Shown here: in pieces, positions 8,926 through 17,342 of the stretch
Position numbering within the stretch: position 1 is the stretch's first letter
How the letters are laid out: each line of letters begins with the position of its first letter
From: Feifania hominis
GTDB taxonomy: Bacteria > Bacillota > Clostridia > Oscillospirales > Feifaniaceae
Assembly (NCBI RefSeq): GCF_014384765.1
Contig: NZ_JACRSP010000001.1
Span: forward strand, 496,001 to 560,000
Reading direction: 5' to 3'
Length of the DNA stretch: 64,000 nucleotides
The notes under the pieces: generated by a model
Told to the model about the DNA's origin: nothing
Database searches by the model: none
Seen by the model: only the letters and a program-made list of their open reading frames with translations
Translations under genes and position numbers: made by a program

Positions 8926-9297
8926 ATGGGAATCAAACTGTTTGACTCCGAGCTGAAAGTCATGGAGATACTCTGGAGAGAGGGTGATACCACGGCCAAA
9001 CAGCTCTCGCTCAAGCTGGGTGAGAGTGTGGGCTGGAATAAGAACACAACCTATACTGTCATAAAGAAGTGTGTGGAAAAGGGCGCTATAGAGCGCCGGG
9101 AGCCCGATTTTCTCTGCCACGCGCTGATCACCAGGCAGCAGGCGCAGCAGCAGGAGGTGGACGAGCTGATCGATAAGCTGTTCGACGGCTCGGCCGAGGG
9201 CCTCTTCGCGGCGCTGCTGAGTCGTCGGGGTGTACCACAGGATGTGGTGCAGCGCCTGCGAGACGAGGTGGAGCGGGCGAGCGGAGGCGCAGTATGA
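8926..9297 (+). CDS. BlaI/MecI family repressor
   Basis: A 123-residue winged-helix protein beginning IKLFDSELKVMEILWREGD and containing the recognition-helix region WNKNTTYTVIKKCVEKGAI, then a C-terminal dimerisation helix region. BlaI-type repressors are inactivated by cleavage after signalling from an M56 protease. ATG is chosen with AAGGAGAG about 7 bases upstream. Its stop overlaps the start of the M56 gene (ATGA), the usual repressor-sensor pairing. No beta-lactamase is adjacent, so the regulon may concern the cell envelope rather than antibiotic resistance; that is inference. Confidence 0.93.
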   Translation: MGIKLFDSELKVMEILWREGDTTAKQLSLKLGESVGWNKNTTYTVIKKCVEKGAIERREPDFLCHALITRQQAQQQEVDELIDKLFDGSAEGLFAALLSRRGVPQDVVQRLRDEVERASGGAV

Positions 9298-10760
9298 TGC
9301 TTCTGAGCTTTGTTCAGACAACCGTTCTCGGCGGCGTGATGATTGCCGTGATTCTGCTTTTGCGTGCCGCGCTGAAAGGCCGCCTTGGCGCGGGACTTTT
9401 TCGTGTCCTGTGGGCTCTTGCGGCGCTGCGGCTGCTCATTCCGGCCGCCATTCGAGTTTCACTGCCGGTTTATCCGATATTGTCGTCACCTGTCACCGGG
9501 TCGGCGCACGGCTCCGACACCTTGACGCGCGAGCTTCTAGCGAAGCTGCCGGAGAATCTTCAAAGTGTTCTCCCAGCGGTACATGGTACGACAGCCGCAA
9601 TACCGGCAGGCATGCTCTTCTGGCTTTTCGGCTGCGCAGCGGCGACCCTCTATTTCGCTGTGACCTATTGCCGCTGCAGAGCGGAACTTCGGACCTCTCT
9701 GCCCGCCGACTGTGCTGCGGTCAACTGCTGGATTTCCCGCCATGCCGTCACAAGAAAGATTGAAGTGCGTGTCTCGGACAAAATTGCAACGCCGCTGACC
9801 TACGGCATTTTTCATCCCGTCATTCTGCTGCCAAAGCAGACAGACTGGACCGACGAGCGGCAGCTCGACTTTGTGCTCACCCATGAATGGGTGCACATCA
9901 GGCGATATGACGCGCTCTATAAGCTCATTCTCACCGCGGCGCTCTGCCTGCACTGGTGCAATCCGCTTGTCTGGGTGATGGCCCTTGTCGCAAACAGGGA
10001 TTTGGAGCTCTCCTGTGACGAGCAGGTGCTGCGCGCAGCAGGGGAGCAGCAAAGACAGGCCTATGCGCTGACGCTGCTGACCCTGCAGGAACGCAGAAAT
10101 CGCCGCACAACACTTTACAGCCACTTTGGGAAATACCCCATTGAAGAAAGGATAACTGCCATTATGAAATACAAAAAGACATCGCTTCTGGCGGTGGTTC
10201 TCGCGGTACTTTTGGCCGCCGCCATGACGACCGCTTTTGCCCTGATGCCCCAGCAGTCGGAGGAGCCCGCAGACGGCTCCGTACCGATCGCCCCGATTGA
10301 ACCGGTCAGCAGCGGGGATTCCCCACCTTTGACAGGTGGGAAAACTCTGCTCTGCTGGCCTGCGGAGGACTGCTATCTGGTCACAGCGAGCTTTGGGCTC
10401 TCAAGGCCGGACGGCAGTGAGATGGACCACATCACCATCAGCGGAGAAAATGCCAGACATGCTCCCGTTTTGGCCGCTGCCGACGGTATAGTCAGCTTTG
10501 CGGACTTTGATGGAACGAACGGCAACTGCATCGTGATCGACCACATCAACGGACTGCGCACCGTATACTCCCACTGCGCCAAAATCGATGTCAAAAAGGG
10601 CGATACCGTCAAGGCGGGAGATGCCATTGCCACAATCGGCAGCTCAGGCAGCGCCACCGGCCCCTGTCTCGGCTTTGCCGTCTATGAAGATGACATCGCC
10701 TGCGACCCTGTTTCTCTGATGCCTGATTCCGTCATCGAAAAGCTCAGCTGCTTGAAGTAG
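9294..10760 (+). CDS. BlaR1-like M56 metallopeptidase fused to a degenerate M23 domain
   Basis: 488 residues. The N-terminal half is an M56 membrane protease: several hydrophobic segments, then LTHEWVHIRRYD carrying the HExxH zinc motif (about residue 199) and a downstream ELSCDEQVL segment. A fourth membrane helix (about 292-315) leads to an extracytoplasmic linker and a C-terminal M23/LytM-like domain (about 370-485). In that domain the fold is recognisable (NCIVIDHINGLRTVYSHC, VKAGDAIATIGSSG), but the zinc-binding Asp is replaced (HITIS) and the usual HLHFE is CLGFAV, so peptidase activity is unlikely. It may act as a ligand-sensing domain, for example for peptidoglycan; this is inference. 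Co-transcribed with blaI. Confidence 0.88.
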   Translation: MMLLSFVQTTVLGGVMIAVILLLRAALKGRLGAGLFRVLWALAALRLLIPAAIRVSLPVYPILSSPVTGSAHGSDTLTRELLAKLPENLQSVLPAVHGTTAAIPAGMLFWLFGCAAATLYFAVTYCRCRAELRTSLPADCAAVNCWISRHAVTRKIEVRVSDKIATPLTYGIFHPVILLPKQTDWTDERQLDFVLTHEWVHIRRYDALYKLILTAALCLHWCNPLVWVMALVANRDLELSCDEQVLRAAGEQQRQAYALTLLTLQERRNRRTTLYSHFGKYPIEERITAIMKYKKTSLLAVVLAVLLAAAMTTAFALMPQQSEEPADGSVPIAPIEPVSSGDSPPLTGGKTLLCWPAEDCYLVTASFGLSRPDGSEMDHITISGENARHAPVLAAADGIVSFADFDGTNGNCIVIDHINGLRTVYSHCAKIDVKKGDTVKAGDAIATIGSSGSATGPCLGFAVYEDDIACDPVSLMPDSVIEKLSCLK

Positions 10761-10763
10761 AAA

Positions 10764-10796
10764 AAAGACTGCCGCCAAAAGGCGGCAGTCTTTTTG
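10764..10796 (+). terminator. Bidirectional terminator between the blaR-like gene and the dap operon
   Basis: AAAGACTGCCGCC, a 4-base loop, and the exact complement, with T-runs on both strands. It separates the two convergent operons. Confidence 0.9.
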
Positions 10797-10802
10797 TCGT
10801 GG

Positions 10803-11285
10803 TTATGATCTCACGGGAGCGGTGCCGAATGTCTGAGTGAGTTCGTCCTCCACCGAATGGGTGCTGTGGGCGTCGCAGAGAACGGAGATTTCCGTCTCTG
10901 CCGTGGTAATCATGATGGCGTCGATACCCAGCGCATCGAGCTTTTCAAACACACCCGCCGCAGCGCCTGGCGTATGGCGCATCTGCTCCCCGCGAAAGAC
11001 GATCTTGAGGTTTCCAGATGAGATGTCGCTCGAGAGCTCGGGGTGATCGCTTTTGTAGGAGCCCGCCACGCCGAGAACGGCGCCGAGCTGCTCGTCGGGG
11101 AGTGAAAAGGAGATGTTAATCGCGCCGCCGAGCGGCGCCGTCTGGGAGATCATATCAATGTTGACGCCGGCGTCGGCAATGGCCTGCAGCAGAGCGGCAA
11201 TCTCCTTCAGCGAGGAGGGGAAGTGGTTGAGGGTCACATGGGTCACACCCTCGGTCAAGAGAATTTCGGTGACGACTTGGTTCAC
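10803..11285 (-). CDS. Stand-alone ACT-domain protein resembling the aspartokinase regulatory region
   Basis: 160 residues that align in form with the C-terminal tandem ACT domains of lysine-sensitive aspartokinase. The first domain carries INIDMISQ-type residues (GVNIDMISQTAPLGGAINIS), and the second carries the MRHTPGAAAGVFEKL and ITTAETEISVL segments that bind the effector. The kinase catalytic domain is absent, and the start follows dapB at once, so this is not simply a truncated window edge. It is the last gene of the asd-dapA-dapB operon. A role as a lysine-sensing partner of a kinase encoded elsewhere is plausible but not shown. Confidence 0.82.
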   Translation of the reverse strand: MNQVVTEILLTEGVTHVTLNHFPSSLKEIAALLQAIADAGVNIDMISQTAPLGGAINISFSLPDEQLGAVLGVAGSYKSDHPELSSDISSGNLKIVFRGEQMRHTPGAAAGVFEKLDALGIDAIMITTAETEISVLCDAHSTHSVEDELTQTFGTAPVRS

Positions 11286-11287
11286 GG

Positions 11288-12046
11288 TTACACCTCCTGA
11301 ATCAGATTGGACATGTTGTAAAGGCCCGGGCCCTTATTCTCCAGATACACAGCAGCCCTCAGAGCTCCCACTGCAAAGACCTCCTTGGAGGTGGCGGTGT
11401 GGCGCAGCTCAATGAGCTCATCCGTGCCGGCGAAGAGAATTTCGTGCTCGCCGACAATGGTGCCGCCGCGCACCGAGGAGAAGCCGATGTCGTTTTTTTG
11501 CCGCCGCTCCCTTACGGCATGGCGGTCATAGACATAGCGCGGCTGTTCACTGAGCGCTTCGCGCATGGCATCGGCAAGCATGAGCGCTGTGCCGCTGGGT
11601 GCGTCGATCTTTTTGTTGTGGTGCCGCTCGATGATCTCAATGTCAAACTGATCCTGCAGGAGCGCAGCTGCTCTGCGGGCGAGGTCCGCGAGCAGATTGA
11701 TGCCGATGGACATGTTGGCGCTGTGAAAGACGGCAATCCGTTTCGCTGCGGCCCTGATTGCATCGAGCTGTTCGGGTGCGAGTCCGGTGGTACACATGAC
11801 AAGCGGCGTTTCGGTGTCAAGTGCGTAGCGCAAAATGCCGTCAAAGGCGGAGGGGTGGGAAAAGTCGACGAGCACACCCTTGATCTCGGGCAGCTGCTCG
11901 GGGGAGGCGTAGATGGGAAAATCGGCAGCTCCCTGTGTGTTTTTGTCGAGCCCCGCCACAATTTTCACACCGTGCGTCTCGCCGGCGAGTCGCGCAATGG
12001 TGCGACCCATGGCGCCGTTTGCGCCGCTGAGAATGATATGCGTCAT
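11288..12046 (-). CDS. dapB: 4-hydroxy-tetrahydrodipicolinate reductase
   Basis: Reduces HTPA with NAD(P)H in the diaminopimelate/lysine pathway. The 252-residue protein starts THIILSGANGAMGRTIARL, with the GxNGxMG nucleotide motif, and carries the catalytic signature IIERHHNKKIDAPSGTA (about residue 130). The chosen ATG has GAGGGC 6 bases upstream; a longer open frame upstream overlaps dapA and lacks family sequence. Ten bases separate it from dapA and 2 from the ACT gene. Confidence 0.96.
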   Translation of the reverse strand: MTHIILSGANGAMGRTIARLAGETHGVKIVAGLDKNTQGAADFPIYASPEQLPEIKGVLVDFSHPSAFDGILRYALDTETPLVMCTTGLAPEQLDAIRAAAKRIAVFHSANMSIGINLLADLARRAAALLQDQFDIEIIERHHNKKIDAPSGTALMLADAMREALSEQPRYVYDRHAVRERRQKNDIGFSSVRGGTIVGEHEILFAGTDELIELRHTATSKEVFAVGALRAAVYLENKGPGLYNMSNLIQEV

Positions 12047-12056
12047 GGCAGCGCCC

Positions 12057-12947
12057 TCACTTGAGCAGGCCGTGACGCTCGAGGCAGGCCTTGAGCACGG
12101 CATGGTTTGCTTCGCTCATTTCACACAGCGGCAGGCGCAGGGGACCGGCGCCCATCCCCATCAGGTTCATCGCCTCTTTGACAGGGATGGGATTGACCTC
12201 AATGAACAGCGTATTGATCAAATCGAGGTAGTCAAGCTGCATTTTTGTGCTTTCAGCGACTTTTCCGTCAAAGAAGAGCTCGCAGATCTCATGGGTTTCG
12301 CGGGGCAGAATGTTCGCAAGCACCGAAATGACGCCTTTGCCGCCGAGGGAGAGAACCGGCAGAATCTGGTCGTCGTTGCCGGAGTAGATCGCGAGCTCAT
12401 CACCGCAGCGGGCTGCAATCTGAGCCACCTGAGAGAGGTTGCCGCTCGCCTCCTTGATGGCCACAATATTCGGAATTTTTGCGAGCTGCTCACAGGTCTC
12501 GGGTGTGATATTCAAGCCCGTGCGGCTTGGCACATTGTAGAGAATAATCGGAATTGTGACGCTCTCGGCAATCGCAGTATAGTGGCGCACAAGACCCCTC
12601 TGGGTGGTCTTGTTGTAGTAGGGGGTGACAAGCAGCAGTGCATCTGCGCCGACCGACTCAGCGTGACGGGAGGTTTCAATGGCGGTCTGGGTGTTGTTGC
12701 TGCCGGCGCCCGCAATGACCGGAACCCGGCCGGCGACCTGCCGCACGGTGAATTCAATGCTCTTCATATCCTCTTCGACGGTCATTGTGGCAGACTCGCC
12801 GGTTGTGCCGCAGATGACAATCGCGTCGGTGCCCGAGCTGATCTGAAACTCGATGAGCTCAGCGAGCTTCTCGTAGTTTACCGATCCATCCTCATGAAAC
12901 GGGGTGACAATCGCGACGGCAGAACCTTCAAAAATGAGCTTTTTCAT
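12057..12947 (-). CDS. dapA: 4-hydroxy-tetrahydrodipicolinate synthase
   Basis: Condenses aspartate semialdehyde with pyruvate, the branch point to lysine and the spore and wall metabolite diaminopimelate. At 296 residues it is full length. Visible are GTTGESATM near residue 45, the YNVPSRTGLNI segment with the catalytic Tyr (about 135), and the Schiff-base Lys in IVAIKEASGN (about 160). GGAGG lies just upstream of the ATG. It sits between asd and dapB, so the operon supplies two consecutive substrates and enzymes. Confidence 0.97.
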   Translation of the reverse strand: MKKLIFEGSAVAIVTPFHEDGSVNYEKLAELIEFQISSGTDAIVICGTTGESATMTVEEDMKSIEFTVRQVAGRVPVIAGAGSNNTQTAIETSRHAESVGADALLLVTPYYNKTTQRGLVRHYTAIAESVTIPIILYNVPSRTGLNITPETCEQLAKIPNIVAIKEASGNLSQVAQIAARCGDELAIYSGNDDQILPVLSLGGKGVISVLANILPRETHEICELFFDGKVAESTKMQLDYLDLINTLFIEVNPIPVKEAMNLMGMGAGPLRLPLCEMSEANHAVLKACLERHGLLK

Positions 12948-12974
12948 GGTATTCCTCCAGTTTGACAGCGGTTT

Positions 12975-14063
12975 TTACTTATGGGTGAGATAGCCCTCAG
13001 CACAGAGGAGCTCGGCCATCAGCACCGCGCCGCCGGCAGCGCCGCGCAGCGTATTGTGTGAGAGACAGACAAATTTGTAATCATATTGTGTATCGGGGCG
13101 CAGCCGGCCAACCGACACGGCCATGCCACCCTCAAGATTGCGGTCGAGCCGGGTTTGCGGGCGGTCATTCTCCTCGAAATAGTGCAAAAACTGCTTCGGC
13201 GCTGACGGGAGCGCGAGCTCCTGCGGACGGCCGCGATAGTTTTTCCAGCGGTCCAGAATCTCCTCGCGGGTCGCCTTTTTGTCAAGCGTCATAAAGACGG
13301 CGGCCATATGGCCGTCACTGGCGGCGACACGCAGGCACTGGGCGGTAATTGCGGGAGAGGAGGCGGGCACAATCTGACCGTCGACGATGCTGCCCCAGAT
13401 CTTCAGCGGCTCCTGCTCGGATTTTTCCTCTTCGCCGCCGATGTAGGGAATGACGTTGTCGACCATTTCGGGCCAGCGCTCAAAGGTCTTGCCGGCGCCG
13501 GAAATCGCCTGATAGGTGCAGGCGAGAACTTTGGTCACTCCAAAATCCGCCATCAGCGGATGCAGCGCGGGCACATAGCTCTGTAGCGAGCAGTTCGACT
13601 TGACGGCAATAAAGCCGCGCTCGGTGCCCAGGCGCTTTTTCTGATACGCGATGACACGGGCGTGGTCGGCATTGATCTCCGGAATGATCATCGGAACATC
13701 CGGCGTGCCGCGATGGGCGGAGTTGTTGGACATCACCGGACACTCGTGCTTGGCATAGAGTTCCTCGAGCGCTCGAATCTCGTCCTTTTTCATATCGACG
13801 GCGCAGAACACGAAGTCAACGAGTTGCACGATCTTCTCGATGTCTGCGCTCGCGTCATAGACCGGCATATCCCGCAGGGATTCGGGCAGGGGGGCAGTCA
13901 TGGCCCAGCGGTCGCCGACCGCCTGCTCATAGGTTTTCCCGGCCGAACGCGCGCTCGCTGCCAGCGCGGTCACCTGGAACCATGGGTGCTCTGCGAGCAG
14001 TGTCGCAAAGCGCTGGCCGACCATGCCGGTCGCGCCGACAATACCGACGTTGTACTTTTTCAT
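12975..14063 (-). CDS. asd: Aspartate-semialdehyde dehydrogenase, archaeal/fungal-like type
   Basis: Reduces aspartyl phosphate to the semialdehyde used by DapA and by homoserine/threonine synthesis. 362 residues beginning KKYNVGIVGATGMVGQRF, with catalytic Cys in KSNCSLQSYVPALHP (about 150) and the active-site His region further on. The N terminus and the Cys context resemble the archaeal/fungal ASADH class rather than the commoner Gram-positive bacterial class. The ATG with GGAGGG upstream gives the family start; a longer in-frame extension runs into the leader. First gene of the riboswitch-controlled lysine operon. Confidence 0.93.
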   Translation of the reverse strand: MKKYNVGIVGATGMVGQRFATLLAEHPWFQVTALAASARSAGKTYEQAVGDRWAMTAPLPESLRDMPVYDASADIEKIVQLVDFVFCAVDMKKDEIRALEELYAKHECPVMSNNSAHRGTPDVPMIIPEINADHARVIAYQKKRLGTERGFIAVKSNCSLQSYVPALHPLMADFGVTKVLACTYQAISGAGKTFERWPEMVDNVIPYIGGEEEKSEQEPLKIWGSIVDGQIVPASSPAITAQCLRVAASDGHMAAVFMTLDKKATREEILDRWKNYRGRPQELALPSAPKQFLHYFEENDRPQTRLDRNLEGGMAVSVGRLRPDTQYDYKFVCLSHNTLRGAAGGAVLMAELLCAEGYLTHK

Positions 14064-14162
14064 TTGAAAGCCCTCCAGACAATAATTGATCGAATAAAAA
14101 TAGAAAACAGGTGACAAACCGTGTTCTTTTGCCGTCCTCGGTCGGCGTAGGACCCCAGATAA

Positions 14163-14188
14163 CAAAAAAACCGGTTGAAAAACCGGCT
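14163..14188 (-). terminator. Regulatory terminator of the lysine riboswitch
   Basis: On the minus strand AGCCGGTT, a short TTTC loop and AACCGG are followed by seven T residues. It lies between the lysine aptamer and asd, the position of an expression-platform terminator. Confidence 0.8.
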
Positions 14189-14237
14189 GTAAGTGTAATA
14201 TAATGACATATCATGTAGATTTCAGTCGTCTATTACA

Positions 14238-14418
14238 CAACAGATAGCTCTCCATCACAAAAAGGATGACAGTTAAAGGGTTCTTAGCCGTTTAACCAGG
14301 GGGAGATGTTCCGCAACCAAATCCTCCTTCGGCAATTTCACCTTTCGCTCTCCGGCATACTGCGGTGCGGAACCGTAAGCCCGAAGAGATACTCTTTAAA
14401 ACTGCGACCTCTATCTCT
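14238..14418 (-). promoter_or_regulatory. Lysine riboswitch (L box) aptamer
   Basis: The minus strand carries the L-box core in order: AGATAGAGGTCGC, AGAGTATCTC, GCGAAAGGTGAAATTGCCGAAG (read in two parts), AACTGTCATCC, and GATGGAGAGCTATCT. The first and last elements pair (GATAG/CTATC) to close the P1 helix. Family knowledge: lysine binding favours the terminator downstream and so lowers asd-dapA-dapB transcription. The five-helix junction was not modelled, but the conserved blocks are unmistakable. Confidence 0.92.
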
Positions 14419-14438
14419 ATTCATTTATTTGTGTTCTT

Positions 14439-14467
14439 ATCTTACCATCCACCCAAAACCTTGTCAA
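14439..14467 (-). promoter_or_regulatory. Sigma-A promoter of the lysine operon
   Basis: On the minus strand TTGACA and TAAGAT are 17 bases apart, and transcription would start just before the riboswitch aptamer. Confidence 0.8.
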
Positions 14468-14490
14468 CTCGGGATTCGTCGGAGGAGTTT

Positions 14491-16146
14491 ATGAAAAAAG
14501 CAGCAATCTTCTTATTAATCTTAGTGATATTGGCGGGGCTTCTCGCCCCAGCCGCCGCAGCGGTCGAATTCAGCGAGATGACGCACATCCGTGTCGGGCT
14601 CGCATACGGCTCCAAGGCGGTGGTTGCGGCAAACGCTCTGACGGATTTCGGCTATGAGCTCGGTTATTTTGACGACGCCTTCGGCTTCCACCCGGTCTAC
14701 TCCATCGAAAATCGCTTTGTCACCTTTGCCAAGGACAAAAACCTTGTCATAGACGGCAACACGGTCTCAGAGAGTGGTTCGGGGACAAAAATCAACGCCT
14801 ATCACATCGAAGTGCAGCAGGACTTTGCAGATGCGGCTGCCGCTCAGAGCTGTATGGACACCCTATGGAACGCCGGGGTAAATCTGCCCATGTTCGTCGC
14901 CTATGTCAACGGCGTCTACCGGGTTCGCATCGATCATTTTTCGACCTCGGCGAATGCCCAGGCTGCCATTGACACGCTGCCCGCCAACGGGGGATACGCG
15001 CTCGGCGTCGCGGGGGCGAACAAAAACACCATCACTGTAATAGATATGAACGACAAATATATCGTATTCGAGTTTGAGGCAGACGGCATCTACCTTGCGG
15101 CGCAGCCCATCCGCACCGAGGGGGGAGACGAGAAGCTCAAAAACGGGTCGAAGTACTACCGCGGAGCCTTTGAGTTCAAACGCAACTCCGGCGATGACAT
15201 CACATTCATCAACGTTGTATCGATGGAGGACTATGTCAAAGGCGTCATTCCGTATGAGATGTCGACCTCATACCCGCTTGATGCGCTCAAGGCCCAGGCG
15301 GTCTGCGCGCGCACCTATGCGATGATGAATTACACCAAGCACAAGAGCTACGGCTTTTCCGTGTGCAGCACGACCGACTGCCAGGTCTACGGCGGTACGG
15401 GGTATGAGACCGAGAAAGTGCGAAAGGCCTCCGATGAGACAGCAGGGGAGGTTGTCACTTACAATGGCAAGCCGATTGCCACCTACTTCTACTCAAGCAA
15501 CGGCGGCTACTCCGAGTCGAACGCCAACGTCTGGGGCGGAACTGCGCTGCCATACTATTCGCCCGTACCCGACAACTTTGAGAATTTGACCACCGGAAAC
15601 TGGGGCCTGTGGACGAGCACGGCTACGCCGGATGAGTTGACCGAGTATCTAAACGGCAAGAACTACAATTTTACAAAAATTGTCGACTGCTATGTGTCAC
15701 AGTACACGGAGCCTGCGGGAAATGTCTACGAGCTGACGATTGTCGATGAATCGGGCAAAGTCGAGACCATCCGGCGCTGCGACACCGTGCGCATCAAGTT
15801 GAGCAAATATCTCAAGAGCGCGCGCTTTCATGTCTACACCTCGCTTGCCAATGTCTACATAAACGCCGGTGAGAAGTATGAAAAACCCATTCAGCAGACC
15901 TACGCGATCGGTGCAGACGGCGTGCAGCAGACTGTCGGCCAGGTGAGCAATTTTCACATTCAGTCGGCAGGCGGCGTGGCGACACCGGGGCGTGACAGCT
16001 ATGCCTTTGTCTTTGACGGCTCCGGCTATGGGCACAATGTCGGCATGAGCCAGCTCGGCGCGCGCGGCATGGCCGATCAGGGCTACAGCTACCGTGACAT
16101 TCTGACCTACTACTACACGGGCACCGAGGTCACCAAGCTCGGTTGA
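14491..16146 (+). CDS. SpoIID/LytB-domain protein with an N-terminal SPOR-like region
   Basis: 551 residues with a clear signal peptide (KKAAIFLLILVILAGLLAP, cut near AAAA). Residues about 100-195 hold two short alpha/beta repeats of SPOR type (YHIEVQQDFADAAAAQSC and YRVRIDHFSTSANAQAAI). The SpoIID domain follows (about 240-370), with SMEDYVKGVIPYEM, LKAQAVCARTYA and the FYSSNGGYSES segment, and the C terminus has GYGHNVGMSQLGARGMA. SpoIID-type proteins are lytic transglycosylases acting on stripped glycan strands, as in engulfment. At 551 residues it is longer than canonical SpoIID (about 340), so it may be a LytB-like relative. ATG has GGAGGAG upstream. Confidence 0.9.
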   Translation: MKKAAIFLLILVILAGLLAPAAAAVEFSEMTHIRVGLAYGSKAVVAANALTDFGYELGYFDDAFGFHPVYSIENRFVTFAKDKNLVIDGNTVSESGSGTKINAYHIEVQQDFADAAAAQSCMDTLWNAGVNLPMFVAYVNGVYRVRIDHFSTSANAQAAIDTLPANGGYALGVAGANKNTITVIDMNDKYIVFEFEADGIYLAAQPIRTEGGDEKLKNGSKYYRGAFEFKRNSGDDITFINVVSMEDYVKGVIPYEMSTSYPLDALKAQAVCARTYAMMNYTKHKSYGFSVCSTTDCQVYGGTGYETEKVRKASDETAGEVVTYNGKPIATYFYSSNGGYSESNANVWGGTALPYYSPVPDNFENLTTGNWGLWTSTATPDELTEYLNGKNYNFTKIVDCYVSQYTEPAGNVYELTIVDESGKVETIRRCDTVRIKLSKYLKSARFHVYTSLANVYINAGEKYEKPIQQTYAIGADGVQQTVGQVSNFHIQSAGGVATPGRDSYAFVFDGSGYGHNVGMSQLGARGMADQGYSYRDILTYYYTGTEVTKLG

Positions 16147-16171
16147 CAAGATTGGCGAAAAAGAAGATAAT

Positions 16172-16208
16172 AAGGTTCGGCGCTGCGGTGCGGCGCCGAA
16201 CCTTTTTT
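16172..16208 (+). terminator. Terminator after the spoIID-like gene
   Basis: A 12-bp perfect stem (AAGGTTCGGCGC with its complement), a 9-base loop and a run of T residues. Confidence 0.85.
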
Positions 16209-16224
16209 CAGCGAGGAAAAACAG

Positions 16225-17247
16225 ATGAAGCTCTCGGAATTCAACTATGATCTGCCGCCGGAATTGATTGCCCAGACGCCGATTGAGCAGCGCGACGAGT
16301 CGCGCCTACTGGTGCTTGACCGTACAACCGGGGCCCTGGAGCACCGCATTTTTCACGATTTGCCGGAGTATCTGCGCCCGGGCGATGTGTTGGTGCTCAA
16401 CGATTCCAAAGTGCTCCCTGCGCGCCTGTACGGTGTGCGGGACACCGGCGCAGTGGTGGAATTTGTACTGCTCAAACAGCTGCCCGAAAACCGATGGGAG
16501 ACGCTGGTCAGACCGGGCAGGCGGGCAAAGCCGGGCGACCATTTTACTTTCGGCGGAGGGCTGCTCCACGGCGAGATTCTTGAAATCATCGAGGAGGGGA
16601 TCCGCATTGTAGAATTCTCCCATGAGGGAAATTTCTTTGCTCTGCTCGACGAGATTGGCAGCATGCCGCTGCCGCCCTATATCACCGAGAGCCTTAAGGA
16701 CAACAGCCGCTATCAGACGGTGTATGCAAAGCACCTGGGCTCGGCGGCGGCCCCCACTGCGGGGCTTCATTTTACGCCGGAACTGCTCGAGCAAATTGCC
16801 GGTATGGGTGTGTTGGTCGAGTATGTGACACTCCACGTCGGCCTTGGAACATTCCGCCCCGTCAAAGAGCAGACCGTGGAGGAGCACACCATGCATTCGG
16901 AGTGGTATACGGTCAGTGAAGAGACGGCAGCTGCGGTCAACGCCGCAAAGGCCGCCGGCGGACGTGTGATTGCAGTTGGCACCACAAGCTGCAGAACTCT
17001 GGAGTCGGCCACTGACGACAGCGGCATACTACAGGCAAAATCAGATGATACGAACATCTTTATCTATCCTGGATACCGGTTTAAAATGATCGACGCACTG
17101 ATCACAAACTTCCATCTGCCGGAGAGCACGCTGATCATGCTGGTCTCGGCGCTTGCGGGTAAGGAAAACATCTTTGCCGCATACGAGCAGGCCATTCGGC
17201 GCCGGTACCGCTTTTTCAGCTTTGGCGACGCCATGCTCATCAAGTGA
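16225..17247 (+). CDS. queA: S-adenosylmethionine:tRNA ribosyltransferase-isomerase
   Basis: Transfers and rearranges the ribose of SAM onto preQ1 in tRNA, forming epoxyqueuosine. 340 residues, typical for the family: KLSEFNYDLPPELIAQTP at the N terminus, the DSRLL-type segment, LNDSKVLPARLYG (about 55), the AAPTAGLHFTPELL signature (about 175), and NFHLPESTLIMLVSAL near the end. tgt, which acts before QueA in queuosine synthesis, lies about 1 kb downstream on the same strand, separated by two small transcription units. Confidence 0.97.
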   Translation: MKLSEFNYDLPPELIAQTPIEQRDESRLLVLDRTTGALEHRIFHDLPEYLRPGDVLVLNDSKVLPARLYGVRDTGAVVEFVLLKQLPENRWETLVRPGRRAKPGDHFTFGGGLLHGEILEIIEEGIRIVEFSHEGNFFALLDEIGSMPLPPYITESLKDNSRYQTVYAKHLGSAAAPTAGLHFTPELLEQIAGMGVLVEYVTLHVGLGTFRPVKEQTVEEHTMHSEWYTVSEETAAAVNAAKAAGGRVIAVGTTSCRTLESATDDSGILQAKSDDTNIFIYPGYRFKMIDALITNFHLPESTLIMLVSALAGKENIFAAYEQAIRRRYRFFSFGDAMLIK

Positions 17248-17252
17248 CCGGC

Positions 17253-17281
17253 TTGACAAACTCTTGCGCTTGTACTATCGT
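17253..17281 (+). promoter_or_regulatory. Predicted promoter of the 40-residue peptide gene
   Basis: TTGACA, a 17-base spacer and TATCGT lie directly behind queA and would transcribe the two hairpins and the small peptide gene downstream. Confidence 0.55.
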
Positions 17282-17300
17282 ATTAAGTGAACTGATTGCA

Positions 17301-17332
17301 GCGGATGCCCTTTGTCTCTGAGAGGCATCCGC
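17301..17332 (+). other. Leader hairpin upstream of the small peptide gene
   Basis: GCGGATGCC and GGCATCCGC form a 9-bp stem with a 14-base loop, followed by only three T residues. It may be a weak terminator for queA or part of the small gene's leader. Confidence 0.5.
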
Positions 17333-17342
17333 TTTCAAAAAA

